A stretch of 64,000 nt of DNA from Candidatus Amarobacillus elongatus. GTDB taxonomy: Bacteria > Chloroflexota > Dehalococcoidia > Tepidiformales > Tepidiformaceae. The stretch spans positions 496,001 through 560,000 of the forward strand of contig JADJBX010000001.1 in assembly GCA_016703545.1 (NCBI GenBank). Reading direction: 5' to 3'. Below the pieces are notes generated by a model. It worked only from the letters and a program-made list of their open reading frames with translations, did not search any database and was not told the DNA's origin. The translations under genes and the position numbers were made by a program. Positions 38,067-48,557 of the stretch are shown one piece after another. Positions within the stretch are counted from its first letter, which is position 1, and every line of letters starts with the position of its first letter.

Positions 38067-38708
38067 TCAGTCGATGTCGTACTGCCACGCGGGGATGCGG
38101 CCGGGGAGGCCGATCTCGGCGTGGTGGTGGGCGACCCAGACCTGACGCGCCTGCCAGTGCTGCGTGTAGCTGGCGTAGCCATTGCGGCGCTCGTCGACCC
38201 ACTTCCAATCCGCCCAGGTGAGCAGCGCGAGGTCGAGGTCGCGCCGGGCGACGAGGCGGATGGCCTCCATGGCGGGCGTGCGGGTTCGCTTGCGCTTCTC
38301 GACCTTGTCGGCGAGCAGGATGATCTTGGCCAGCATCGGCATTTCGGCGAGCCCGGCGGTATGGTCGCGCACGGCGGCGAGGCACCTCGTCGTCGGTGAC
38401 CGCGAAGCGCTCGCGAAGGACGACGGCGGCCAGCGGCCCGTGGAGCATGATGGGCGCGGCCTCGTCCTCGGGCCCGATGGGGATGCCGGCTTCGCGCGAA
38501 AGGCGCAGCAGCTCCTCCGGCCTGTGCGCGCGAAAGAGATCGTGGCCCCAGGTGGCCAGCTCGGCGCGCCCGGGGTCCACATCCCAGTGGCGGGCGAGGT
38601 CGAGCGCCTCATCGAGGACGCGTCGGACGTGCTTGAGGAGTCCCTCGGGGCGGGATTCGAACTGCCTCTGATGACGGCCTCGAGCTGGGAGCGAATCGCC
38701 TTCGCCAT
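38067..38708 (-). CDS. HD-domain phosphohydrolase, YqeK-like, two frameshifts
   Basis: About 213 residues once repaired. HD-superfamily ligands: His in LLKHVRRVLDEALDLA, the HD pair in ELATWGHDLFRAH, His in MLHGPLAAVVL and HTAGLAEMPMLAKIILLADK with the final Asp. This pattern matches YqeK-type (diadenosine tetraphosphate/nucleotide) hydrolases. Frame changes occur at about 38660-38672 and 38380-38392. The ATG at 38708 overlaps the HIT stop as ATGA. Two nucleotide-cleaving enzymes side by side is suggestive of joint Np(n)N turnover. Confidence 0.72.
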   Translation of the reverse strand: MAKAIRSQLEAVIRGSSNPAPRDSSSTSDASSMRRSTSPATGMWTPGAPSWPPGATISFARTGRRSCCAFRAKPASPSGPRTRPRPSCSTGRWPPSSFASASRSPTTRCLAAVRDHTAGLAEMPMLAKIILLADKVEKRKRTRTPAMEAIRLVARRDLDLALLTWADWKWVDERRNGYASYTQHWQARQVWVAHHHAEIGLPGRIPAWQYDID

Positions 38709-39049
38709 CAGCCTTCGGGACCGAGCGGGCGGCCGCCCACGAGGTGGAGATGGAGGTGCGCGATGGTCATGCCGGCGGCCTCGCCCACGTTGAACGCGAG
38801 GCGGTAGCCGGAGTCCTTGACGCCTTCGATGGCGGCGACTTCGGTGGCGAGTTCGAACATGGCGCCGAGGGTATCGCCGTCTTCGAGGCCAAGGTCCTGC
38901 GCCCAGGCGATGTGCCGCCGGGGAATGATGAGCGCGTGCACGGGGGCGCGCGGATTGATATCGCGGATGGCGAACGCAGCGGCGTTCTCGGCCACGCGGG
39001 GCACCTGAACGTCGCCCCCAGACATCTTGCAGAACAGGCAATCGCTCAC
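38708..39049 (-). CDS. HIT-family protein (HINT/Fhit-like hydrolase)
   Basis: 113 residues from a GTG at 39049. The histidine triad is IAHLHLHLVGG, and the N-terminal SDCLFCKMSGGDVQVPRVAE is typical of HINT-branch purine-nucleotide phosphoramidases. Overlaps the HD-domain gene by four bases and follows the acyl-CoA ligase by 44, so it rides on the menaquinone operon. Confidence 0.9.
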   Translation of the reverse strand: MSDCLFCKMSGGDVQVPRVAENAAAFAIRDINPRAPVHALIIPRRHIAWAQDLGLEDGDTLGAMFELATEVAAIEGVKDSGYRLAFNVGEAAGMTIAHLHLHLVGGRPLGPEG

Positions 39050-39093
39050 GCCGGTCTCCTTCGGCGGCGATTGTACCAGCGCGGAGGGAACGT

Positions 39094-40516
39094 TCAGTCG
39101 AACAGCGGGCGGACGAGGTGGCGCTGGATCTTGCCGCTCGCGGTGGCTGGAAGGGAGGCCGTCACGAGGTAGCGCCGGGGCAGCTTGTAGGGGGCGAGGC
39201 GTTCGCGGAGGAAGGCGTTGAGGCCCGCGGCGGGTCGTTCCCGGGGGTGCGAAGGACCACGGCGGCGGCGACGACCTGGCCCCAGCGGGCATCGGCCACC
39301 CCCACGACGGCGGCTGCCGCGACATCGGGATGCTGAAGGAGGTGACCCTCGACCTCGGCGGGGTAGACATTTTCGCCCCCGGAGACGATGAGGTCGTCAC
39401 GGCGATCGAGGACGTAGAGGAAGCCATCCGCGTCCATGCGGCCGATATCACCGGTGTGGAGCCAGCCGTCGCGGAGGGCACGGGCCGTGGCGGGGGCATC
39501 GCCGAGGTAACCGGGGGTGACGGTCGCGCCCTGCACGAGGATCTCTCCGGGCTCGCCTTCGGGCGCATCGATGCGGACGCGGGTGCAGATGAGCGGCTTG
39601 CCCGCGGACCCCACGTGGGCGAGGGCGTCCCCGGGGGAGAGGGTCGTGACCTGCGATGCAGCTTCGCTGAGGCCGTACGTCTGGAGGACGGGGAGGCCGC
39701 GGTCGAGCGCGCGCAGGAGGAGGTCGCGGGTGACGGGGCCGCCCCCCACAAGCACGCCACGGACGGCGGCGGGATAGGGGAGGTCGTCGGCGTCGAGCAT
39801 GCGCTGGAGCATGGTGGGAACGACCGAAAGGAGCGTGACGCCATCCTCGCGGAGTGCGCGATTGACGGCGTGCTCATCGAACGCGGGGTGGATGAGGACG
39901 GCGGTGCCGTAGATGGCGCTGCGCAGGACGATGCTGAGGCCGCCCGGACACCCATGTTATAGGCGGAGGCGGCGGCGCTCGCGGCGACGTTTTCGTAGGT
40001 GAGGATGGCGCCCTTGGGGCGGCCGGTGGTGCCGGAGGTGTAGATGATGGCGTGCGCGGCATCGGGCGCGTGCGGCGGGACCTCGGCGCGACGCACCGGG
40101 AACGCCCCGCCGCCGGCTGCGGCGGCTGCCAGGGACAGGGTGGCGGTACCGGCGATGGAGGCGGCCGCGGCCCCGAGCGCGGCCGTGGCATCGTGCACGA
40201 GGAGGAGCCGCGCGCCCGAGTGCTCCAGCTGGTAGGCGAGTTCGGCCGCCGTGAGCCGCGCGTTCAGGGGGACGAGGACGGCGTGAAGGCGGGTGACGGC
40301 GTGGACGGCTTCGACGAATTCGAGCGAGTTGACGGCGAGCAGCGCGACCCGGTCGCCGGCGCCCACGCCCTGGGCCCCGAACCGCCCGGCGAGCGCCGCG
40401 ACGTGGGCGTCGAGCTCGGCATAGGTGAGGGTCGTGCCATCGGCGAGGACGACGGCGGTGGCGGCGGGGAGGGAGTCTGCGCGATGCGCGAGCCAGTCCG
40501 GGATGGGGGCCGTCAG
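39094..40516 (-). CDS. menE: o-Succinylbenzoate-CoA ligase (MenE), frameshifted
   Basis: About 474 residues. Adenylating acyl-CoA synthetase with P-loop IIYTSGTTGRPKGA, QTYGLSEAASQ, GWLHTGDIGRMDADGFLYVL and the C-terminal lysine SGKIQRHL. Position after menC makes OSB the likely substrate (OSB + CoA + ATP). The frame changes at about 39943-39952 and 39237-39246. The best start is CTG at 40516: it overlaps the menC TGA as CTGA and has AGGAGG seven bases upstream; an in-frame GTG lies ten codons earlier. Confidence 0.85.
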
Positions 40517-41646
40517 CGGAGCACCTCCTGCCACGGACCGGTCGCGTGGGCGTCGAGCGCGGCAGCGTCGAGGGAGACGCCGAGGCCGGGGATGTGCGGG
40601 ATGCCGGGCAGCGTAACCACGCCCGAAATGACCGGGGGCACGCCAGTGACGAGATCGGCGGCGAGGCGGGCATGGGTGGCGATGCCGCAGGCGGGGCGGG
40701 GAGCATCGAGGGTGCCCGCGAGGTGCATCGCGAGAGCGGTGGCGATGCCGGCATCGAACGTGGTGGTGACGATAGCCTCCACGCCGGCGGCGCGGGCGGC
40801 GGCGAGAATGGACAGCGCTTCGCGGAGGCCGCTGGCCATCGGTTTGACGACGACCGCATCGATGGCGCCCGCAGTGACCAGCGCCTCGAACTCGGAGCGG
40901 GTGCGGCAGCCCTCGTCGGCGGTGATGCGGACGGCCGAGGCCGCGCGCAGGCGGGCAAGCGCAAGCGGCCCGGCGGCGGGCGGCAGCGGCTGTTCGAGCA
41001 GTTCGACGCGCGCGGCGGCGAGGGGGGCGAGCATGGCGAGGGCAGCCGCTTCGTCCCAGGCGCCGTTGGCATCGGCGCGAAGGCGGACGTAGGGCCCGGC
41101 GACCGCACGCACGGCCGCGAGCCGCTGGCGGTCGTGGTCGAAGCCGACCTTCACCTTGAGGGTGGTGAACCCGTCCTGGACGGCCGTGCGCGTCTCCTCG
41201 GCGGCGCGCATGGGGTCCGGGTTGTCGATGACGGCGTTCGCCTCGATGGCGGCGTCCGTATCGGGGAGGGGGCGAAGGAAGCGGTGGAGGGAAAGGCCGT
41301 CGCCACGCGCGAGGAGGTCGGCGATGGCGGTTTCGAGGCCGCAGCGCAGGGCGGCGATGGAGCCGGGGTGCCCTTCGGGAAGCGATGGCAACGCCTGCCA
41401 GAGCGATTCCGCGGGCTGCGTCAGGAGCGCGGGCGCGAAGGCCGCAAGGAGGGCCGCGCACTCGTCCGCGCTGCCGCCGGTGTACGAGGGCAACGGCGAC
41501 GCCTCACCGAAGCCGCACACCCCCTCGATGTTCTCGGCGACGATGAGCAGGCCATCCCGGAACTCCGCCGTGCCGTGCGCGGCCTGAGCCGCCTGCCGCA
41601 GGGGCAGGCGGAACGGCCGCCAGGCGATGCGGGCAAGCGGGGTCAT
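40513..41646 (-). CDS. menC: o-Succinylbenzoate synthase
   Basis: 377 residues from the ATG at 41646 (MTPLARIAWRPFRLPLR). Enolase superfamily: the general-acid/base Lys in TTLKVKVGF, metal ligands in RLRADANGAWDE, VELLEQPLP and ITADEGC, and a second Lys in AVVVKPMASG. Dehydrates SHCHC to o-succinylbenzoate. An upstream in-frame ATG adds 41 Arg/Ser-rich residues and is rejected. Confidence 0.93.
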   Translation of the reverse strand: MTPLARIAWRPFRLPLRQAAQAAHGTAEFRDGLLIVAENIEGVCGFGEASPLPSYTGGSADECAALLAAFAPALLTQPAESLWQALPSLPEGHPGSIAALRCGLETAIADLLARGDGLSLHRFLRPLPDTDAAIEANAVIDNPDPMRAAEETRTAVQDGFTTLKVKVGFDHDRQRLAAVRAVAGPYVRLRADANGAWDEAAALAMLAPLAAARVELLEQPLPPAAGPLALARLRAASAVRITADEGCRTRSEFEALVTAGAIDAVVVKPMASGLREALSILAAARAAGVEAIVTTTFDAGIATALAMHLAGTLDAPRPACGIATHARLAADLVTGVPPVISGVVTLPGIPHIPGLGVSLDAAALDAHATGPWQEVLR

Positions 41647-41683
41647 GTGCGAGACACCGGGTGCGGCACGGCGGGGATTCCGC

Positions 41684-43348
41684 TCAGCCGCGCCGCGGGA
41701 ACTTCTTGGGGTCGGCGAACTCCGGCTGGCGCTTCTCGAGGAACGCATCCCGGCCGTGCTTCGCCTCATCGACCATGTAGAAGAGCATGTTGGCGTTGTG
41801 GGCGAGCTCGGTGATGCCAGTCATGCCATCCAGTTCGGCGTTGAACGAGGTCTTGATCATGCGCAGGGCGATGGGGCTGAGCTGGAGGATTTCGCGCGCC
41901 CACTTCACGCCCTCGGCTTCGAGCTGATCGAGCGGGACGACGGTATTCACGAGGCCCATGGCGAGCGCTTCTTTCGCATCGTACTGGCGGCAGAGGAACC
42001 AGATTTCGCGCGCCTTGCGCTGGCCAACGAGGCGGGCGAGCTGGATCGCGCCGAAGCCGCCATCGAAGCTGCCCACGCGCGGGCCGGTCTGGCCGAAGCG
42101 GGCGTTGTCGGCGGCGATGGAGAGGTCGCAGATGACGTGCAGGACCTGGCCGCCACCGATGGCGTACCCGGGCACCAGGGCGATGATGGGCTTGGGGATG
42201 GAGCGGATGAGCTTGTGGAGGTCGGTGACGTTCAGGCGGGCGACGTTGTAGTCACCGACGTAGCCGCCGTGGCCGCGCACGCGCTGGTCACCGCCGGAGC
42301 AGAACGCCCGGCCGCCCTCGCCGGTGAAGAGGATGACGCCAACCTCCGGGTCCTCGCGGGCGCGGGCAAAGGCGTCGATCAGCTCGAAGACCGTCTTCGG
42401 CGTGAAGGCGTTGTGAACTTCCGGGCGATTAATGCTGATGCGGGCGATGCCCTCGGTCTTCTGGAAGAGGATCTCTTCGTATTCGACGACGGTCTGCCAG
42501 GTGACGGGGGCATCAGCCATTGGGGACTCCGATTCGAGGGTTTGGATGAAATCGAGAACAAGCGCGGCCGCCTCGGCTGGGCGCTCGGACTGCGCGGCGT
42601 GGCCCGCGCCGGGGATGGCGGCGAAGCGGGCGTTGGGCATCGATTCGGCAAGCAGGGCGCCGGTTTCGACGTACTTCGTGTCGAGGGCGCCGGCCATGAT
42701 GAGCGCGGGCATGGTCATGGTCGCGAGGCGGTCGTGGAGGGCGGTCTGGGCCCCGGCGCCCATGCCGCGGAGGCTATTCGCGAGCCCGGTGACGCGGTTG
42801 CGGAGGCGGCCCTCGCGGATGCGTGCGCGAGCGGCCTCGGGAAGCGCGCGCTGGGAGGCGAAGAGGGGAATCGCTTCCCAGTAGTCGATGAACGCCTCGA
42901 CGCCGTCGCGTTCGATGCCGCGCGCGAGCAGCTCGTCGGAGGAGACGCGCGCGACGCGGTCCTCGACGCATTCGATGCCGGGCGAAGCGCCGATGGTGAG
43001 CAACGAGCGGACGTTCGCGGGGTACGCGTTCGCCAGCTGGAGCGCGGTGCGGCCGCCCATGGAGTAGCCAAGCCAGTGGGGACGCTCGAAGCCGAGGCGG
43101 GTGACCGCGGTGACGATATCCTCGATCGCGCGCTCCATGCGGTAGTGCTCGAGGTCGTCGGGGGCGTCGGATTCGCCGTGGCCGACGATATCGACGGCGA
43201 TGGTGGTGAGATGCCCAGCCAGCCGCTCGCCGAACTCACCCCAGGCACGCGCGGAGCCGGTGAAGCCGTGGAGCAGCACGAGCGCGGGGCCGGAGCCGGC
43301 GGTCTCGACGTTGAGCGCGAAGCCGGGCTCGATCGGCACGCGGGTCAT
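41684..43348 (-). CDS. menB: MenH-MenB fusion: SHCHC synthase + naphthoyl-CoA synthase
   Basis: One uninterrupted 554-codon frame. Residues 1-275 are an alpha/beta hydrolase of MenH type: oxyanion HGFTGSARAWGEF, nucleophile LGYSMGGRTALQL, catalytic His in IPGAGHAAQSERP. Residues 277-554 are crotonase-family MenB (DHNA-CoA synthase) beginning MADAPVTWQTVVEYEEILFQ, with FCSGGDQRVRGHGGY and GPRVGSFDGGFGA. An internal ATG at 42520 has GGAG nine bases upstream, so MenB may also be made separately. Both are consecutive pathway steps by operon, though MenC and MenE act between them. The fusion could be real or result from an indel at the junction. Confidence 0.9.
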   Translation of the reverse strand: MTRVPIEPGFALNVETAGSGPALVLLHGFTGSARAWGEFGERLAGHLTTIAVDIVGHGESDAPDDLEHYRMERAIEDIVTAVTRLGFERPHWLGYSMGGRTALQLANAYPANVRSLLTIGASPGIECVEDRVARVSSDELLARGIERDGVEAFIDYWEAIPLFASQRALPEAARARIREGRLRNRVTGLANSLRGMGAGAQTALHDRLATMTMPALIMAGALDTKYVETGALLAESMPNARFAAIPGAGHAAQSERPAEAAALVLDFIQTLESESPMADAPVTWQTVVEYEEILFQKTEGIARISINRPEVHNAFTPKTVFELIDAFARAREDPEVGVILFTGEGGRAFCSGGDQRVRGHGGYVGDYNVARLNVTDLHKLIRSIPKPIIALVPGYAIGGGQVLHVICDLSIAADNARFGQTGPRVGSFDGGFGAIQLARLVGQRKAREIWFLCRQYDAKEALAMGLVNTVVPLDQLEAEGVKWAREILQLSPIALRMIKTSFNAELDGMTGITELAHNANMLFYMVDEAKHGRDAFLEKRQPEFADPKKFPRRG

Positions 43349-45098
43349 GCGGGGGCAACCTCAATGGTGAAGGCGGCATCGGCCGCGGCCTTCCACGCCT
43401 GCTGGTGCATGGCGACGTTGGCGGCGCGGTCGGTGGGCAGCTCGACGATGTGGAAACCGCCCCCGAGGCCGGCGGCGAGCGCGGCGCGGAAGGCATCCCA
43501 ATCGCGCGCGACGGTGTACTTCGCGCCGTACAGGGCGGCCGCGTGCGCGAAATCGAGACCCGTGGGCGTGGCGAACCACTCCTCGAAGAGGGTCGGGTGC
43601 GACGCCTGCGGGAGGTAGTTGAAGATACCGCCGCCGTTGTTGTTCACGAGGACGATGGTGAGGTCGAGGGTGTGGCGGCGGGCTGCCCAGAGGCCGTTCA
43701 GGTCGTGGAACAGGGAGATATCGCCGATCACGAGCACGACGGGGCCGCGGCGGGGGCGGCGGCAGCACCGAGCGCGGACGACACCACGCCATCAATGCCG
43801 TTCGCGCCGCGGTTGGCGACAAGGTGGAGCGGCTTCTCGCTGGCGGCGATGAACGAATCGAGGTCGCGCACGGGCATGCTGTTACCGGCGACGATGGTGG
43901 CGCCGGCGGGCAGGGCCTGCTGAAGCTCGGTGAAGACGCGGCCCTCGAACGGGGCGTCGAAGGCGTCGATGTGGCCGCGCAGGACGTCGCGTGCGACGGC
44001 ATCGGAGGCCACCCAGCCTTCGACCCAGCCCGGGTCGGTGCTGGACTCCCACTCCAGCATGTCGGCGAGGATGCGGGCGACGGCGGCGGGTTCGCCAGAG
44101 ACGACGGTGTCGGCGGCGAGATTGGGGTCGCGATAACCGCCGGGGCGGTCGACGAGCACGTAGGGCACGCCGCGGAGGGCAGCGAGCATCCCGTTCAGCG
44201 CCTTCGAGGTGGGCGGGCCGCCGAAGTGGATGACGGCGTCGGCACGGACCTCGGCGATGCGCGGGTCGCGGACGATGGCGTCGAAGGAATCGAGGACGAG
44301 CGAGCGGTCGTGCGGGCCGGTGCGGAGGCCGGAGAGGCCATCGGCGAAGATGGGCGCGCCGAGCCGCCGGGCGAGGAAGGCGATGTCGTCGCCGGGGAGG
44401 CCACCAGTTTCGGGGCCGGCGATGATAACCGGGCGCCGCGCCCCGGCGAGCCGCTCGGCCGCGAGGGCGACCTCGGCCTGGGCGGGGACGCTGGCGCTGA
44501 GGCCGACGGTGGTACCGCGGTTGGGACGGGTATCCGGGCCGGGATGCGTGGCGGGCGGCGCGATCAGGGGTTCATCGAACGGAACGTTGAGGTGCACGGG
44601 CCCCGGCAGCGGCCCAAGGGCCATGCCGGCGGCGCGAGCGGCGTGCATGCGGAACTGCGACGCCTCGTTCGCGAACCCGAGCGGCAGGGGCAGATCGAGT
44701 GCCATGCGGACATGCGTGCCGTAGATGCGGAGCTGGTCGATGGTCTGCGCGGCGCCCCGCTCGCGGAGCGCGGGGGGACGGTCGGCGGTGAGCACGACGA
44801 GCGGAACGCGGCTGAGGTTCGCCTCGACGATGGCCGGGAAGAAGTTCGCCGCGGCCGTGCCCGAGGTGCAGACGAGGGCGACGGGGCGCCCCGTGGCACG
44901 CGCCAACCCGAGGGCGAAGTAGGCGCCCGAGCGCTCGTCGAGGTGCAGCCACGGGCGGACCGCCTTCTGCTCGGCGAAAGCGACGGTGAGCGGGGTGGAG
45001 CGGGAGCCCGGGGAGATGGCGCAATCGGTGACGCCCGCGGCGGCGAGGCCGGCAACGAGCGCGCGCGCGGCGGCGGTGTTGGCCGCGGCGATATCCAC
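43345..45098 (-). CDS. menD: SEPHCHC synthase (MenD), frameshifted
   Basis: About 585 residues. Thiamine-diphosphate enzyme adding the succinic-semialdehyde unit of 2-oxoglutarate to isochorismate. Landmarks: AISPGSRSTPLTVAFAEQ, HLDERSGAYFALGLARATG, LTADRPPALRERGAAQTIDQ, then ANRGANGIDGVVSSALG, GDISLFHDLNGLW and NNNGGGIFNYLPQ (ThDP and Mg binding). The frame shifts in a GCCGCCCCCGCC run at about 43738-43758, between the last two groups. GTG start overlaps the menF TAG; its end overlaps menH as ATGA. Confidence 0.93.
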
Positions 45099-46435
45099 TA
45101 GCGGCCGGCCTGCAGCGCTTCGGCGAGTGGGCGGAACTTCAGCTCGGTCTCGGCGACTTCGCGTTCAGGGTCGGAGTCGGCGACGATGCCGCAGCCCGCG
45201 AAGAGGGTCGCGTCATCGCCCACGACGCGGGCGGTGCGCAGGCCCACGGCGAATTCGCCTTCGCCCGCGAAATCGACCCAGCCGAAGGGGGCGGCGTACC
45301 AGCCGCGGTCCATCTTTTCCAGGCGGCGGATGGCGTCGAGGGCGGGCTGCCGGGGCCAGCCGCCGACGGCGGGCGTGGGGTGCATCGCGCCGACGAGGTC
45401 GAGCACGTGAACGCCGGGCTTGAGGCGGGCGGTCACGGGGGTGTGGAGGTGCTGGATGTTCGCGAGCTTCATGATGCGGGGCCCGGGCGGGCACTCGATC
45501 GATTCGGCGAAGGGCTGGAGACCGGAGGTGATGGCCTCCACGACGACGGCGTGTTCGAGGCGCTCCTTGGGGTCCGCGAGGAGGCCCTCGGCGAGCACGG
45601 CGTCCTCGGCCGGGGAGGCGCCACGACGGCAGGAGGCGGCCAGGCTATCGGCGCGCGCGCAGCCCGCGGCGGTGGCGACGAGGCGCTCGGGGCTCGCGCC
45701 GAGCCAGGTCGCGCCGGGGACATCGAAGTGCCAGACGAAGCAACCGGGGTAGCGGGAAGCGAGCTCGGACACCGCCGGTTCGGGCGTGAAGCCGGGGAGC
45801 GAAACGCGCTTCTGGCGGGCGAGCACGGTCTTGCGGTAGGCGCCGGATTCGAGCTCGGTGCGAGCGGAGGCGACGGCGCGCTGCCAGCCCATGGCGTCGA
45901 GGCCGCCGCGCGCGTGGTCGGCACGGGCGGCGGCAGGCTCGCGGACGGTGGCGCCGCTGGCGACACAGGCGGTGGCGGCGAATTCGCCTTCGGCCACCTC
46001 GGCGACGATGACGCGGGGCAGGATGAACTGCCAGCCGCCGAACGGCTCCCATTCGGGGTCCGGGTTCGCCGGGGCCTGTTCGAAGGCGAGGCCGCCGAAC
46101 AGGCGCGGGCGAGCGGCGGGAAGGATTTCACCGGCGGCTTCGAAACTGATCCCGGAAAGAGCGACGCGCGCCTCTTCGATGCCCTCGGAACGGGGGCCAT
46201 ACCAGCGCCCGGCGACACCAATGCCAAAGAGGCGGGTGCCGCTGGCGGCGTGCTCCCACGAGACGACGGAGGCCCGGCGCAGGGCGGGCAGGCCGCCCTC
46301 GGTGATGGCGCGCACGAGTTCCGGGGGGAGCGGCGCGGCGACGACGGTGCAGCGGTCCGCACGCCGGGGAGCGAGCGAGGCGAGGAACGAATCCAGGGCG
46401 GAAGAGGCGGCGGAGTGGAGGATGGCGGACGACAT
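45098..46435 (-). CDS. menF: Isochorismate synthase
   Basis: 445 residues from the ATG at 46435 (MSSAILHSAASSALDSFLAS) with AAAGG upstream. Chorismate-binding enzyme: GAYRKTVLARQKRV, WLGASPERLVATAAG, HLHTPVTARLKPGVHVLDLV and the C-terminal FAGCGIVADSDPEREVAETE. First gene of the menaquinone operon, isomerising chorismate to isochorismate for MenD. Confidence 0.93.
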   Translation of the reverse strand: MSSAILHSAASSALDSFLASLAPRRADRCTVVAAPLPPELVRAITEGGLPALRRASVVSWEHAASGTRLFGIGVAGRWYGPRSEGIEEARVALSGISFEAAGEILPAARPRLFGGLAFEQAPANPDPEWEPFGGWQFILPRVIVAEVAEGEFAATACVASGATVREPAAARADHARGGLDAMGWQRAVASARTELESGAYRKTVLARQKRVSLPGFTPEPAVSELASRYPGCFVWHFDVPGATWLGASPERLVATAAGCARADSLAASCRRGASPAEDAVLAEGLLADPKERLEHAVVVEAITSGLQPFAESIECPPGPRIMKLANIQHLHTPVTARLKPGVHVLDLVGAMHPTPAVGGWPRQPALDAIRRLEKMDRGWYAAPFGWVDFAGEGEFAVGLRTARVVGDDATLFAGCGIVADSDPEREVAETELKFRPLAEALQAGR

Positions 46436-46516
46436 CGAAACCTTTCGGGCGCCTTCCCCGGGGTCAGTCCCCGTCACGGCGAGCGAGAGTCCCGCAACAC
46501 AGCTTGGCGGCACGCA

Positions 46517-46537
46517 CAGCCCCGGGCAGTGGGGCTG
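46517..46537 (-). terminator. Hairpin after the S9 peptidase gene
   Basis: Stem CAGCCCC / GGGGCTG with a 7-base loop, 19 bases past the peptidase stop and about 80 before menF. No U tract. It may end the peptidase transcript or belong to the menF leader. Confidence 0.4.
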
Positions 46538-46555
46538 CTCACCCATGTCTAAGGT

Positions 46556-48452
46556 TTACGCAAAGAGCACGTACTGTCGAAGGAAGCGATCGAGCGAGGT
46601 GTAGAACTTCTCAATCGTTTCGGCCTTGCGCCAGCCGTGCCCTTCGCCTTCGTACACGTGGTATTCGTGCGGAATGCCCCGGGCGCGGAGGGAGGCGGCG
46701 ATGCTGTCGCTCTGCTCGCGCGGAACGACGCGGTCGATATCGCCCTGGAAGAGCGCGACGGGGTCGCTGATCGCGTTCGCGGAGAAGATGGGCGAGCGTT
46801 CGCGGTAGACAGCGGCGGCCTCCGGGAGGGGCCCGAGCATGGTGTCGAGGTAGCGGGCTTCGAACTTGTGGGTGTCGGCGGCCAGGGTGAACTGGTTGGA
46901 AACGCCGAACATGCTGACGCCCGCGCGGTAGAAGCCCTGGAAGCGGACGAGGGACAGGAGCACGGTGAAGCCGCCGGCGCTGCCACCCATGATCACGAGG
47001 CGGGAGCCATCGGCGAGGCCTTCGCGCACGAGGTATTCGGCGCCGGCGCGCGAGTCCTCCACATCGAAGATGCCCCAGCTCTCCCGGAGCTTGAGCATGT
47101 AGTCGCGGCCGTAGCCGGTGCTGCCGCGGTAGTTCGGATACAGGACGGCATAGCCGCGCGAGGTGAGGAACTGGACCTGCGCGGACCAGGCGGCGCGCGC
47201 CTGGCTCGTGGGCCCGCCGTGGACGAGCACGACCAGCGGCGGGGCGCCGGTGCCCACGAAGCTACCGTTGGCGGGCGCGTAATACAGGCCGTGGGCCGGC
47301 TCGCCATCGAACGACGGCCACGAGATGGCACGGGGCTCGCTGAGGACGTCGCGCGGCGTGATCTCGGGGTCGCTGCGACGGATGACGGTGACGACCGGCG
47401 GGCGCTGGTGCAGCTCCATGACGACGACGCGCGGGGGTTGCTGGCCGCCGGACCCGATGAACGCGAGCCGCGTGCCGTCGGGTGAGACAGCGGGCTGCGT
47501 GATGGAGGTGTAGCCCGCGTGGCGCGAGGAGAGGTCGGTGAGGTCGCCGGTGGAATGGATGAGGGTGAGGCTGTCGAAGGCGTCCTTCGAGCGAACGGCG
47601 ATGGCGGCGCCGCCGGGGAGGGCCGCGACGCGGTACTGGCCCTGGCTCCACGCGGGCTCGCCGAAGTCGGAATCGCCCTCGGTCAGTTCGCGCACCTCGC
47701 CGGAGACGAGGTGGCGGCGGTAGACGTGGCCCCAGCCGGAATGGTCGGACACATAGAGGAGCGAGACGGCGTCAGGGGTGAACTCGGGCTGGTAGATGGC
47801 TGTATCGGGGCCGCCAGCCTCCACGGTGGCGGAAATGACGACGGGGAGCCCGCCTTCGGGGAACGCGAGGTGCGCGAGCTTCAGGCGCGTGCCGTCCCAG
47901 GGCATGTTGGGGTGGTCCCATTCGATCCAGGCAATCTGGTCGCCCTCGGGGTGCCAGGCCGGCTGCATGTAGAAGTCGCTGCCGGTGGCGAGCTTCGTCG
48001 GCCAGTGCTTGCCGGCGGTGTCGACGACCGCGAGGGCGTCCACGTCCTCATAGGTGTGGACGTAAAGCAGCCAGCGGCCATCCGGGGAGACGCGAGGGGT
48101 GGAGGCGGCCCCGAAGGCGGGGGTGATGGGCCGCGGCGAGCCGCCGGCGAGCTCCTGCCGGTAGATGCGCTGGTCGTGCTGGGCGACGAAGTAGGCGGCG
48201 CCGTGGGCGAGGGTGAAATCGCCGCCGCCATAGCCGACGAAGGCGCGCACGGACAGGTCGCCGGGGGTGAGGTCGCGCGGGGCGCCACCATCCTCCTGGA
48301 CGACGAGGACGCCGCGGTCGGAGCGCCCTTCGACCCAGCCAAGGGGTACGGCCGTCGGTGTCCCAGTGGGGCTCGGAGAGGCGCATGGAGGCCGCGAGCG
48401 ACCTGGGGGTGATGGGGCTGCTCCAGAGGCCATACATGCGCTGCTCGGGCAC
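46556..48452 (-). CDS. S9-family prolyl oligopeptidase-type peptidase, frameshifted near the start
   Basis: About 632 residues. N-terminal beta-propeller with repeated TPRVSPDGRWLLYV / QPAVSPDGTRLAFIG blades, then an alpha/beta hydrolase domain: HGGPTSQARAAW, nucleophile MGGSAGGFTVLLS, Asp in FQGDIDRVVP and His in EGEGHGWRK, the full triad. The true N-terminus (RMYGLWSSPITPRSLAA) is in another frame, the shift lying at about 48338-48350. Candidate starts are GTG 48464, GTG 48452 (best ribosome site) and ATG 48437. No signal peptide, so cytoplasmic. Confidence 0.85.
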
Positions 48453-48557
48453 GGGACGCTCCACGGGGAGGGATGGCCTCGATGCTAAGTTACCGGTCTG
48501 AAGCACACCACAATGCGCCGCCACGACGGGGCGGGCGGTCCGGCCGGTGGAGCGCGG

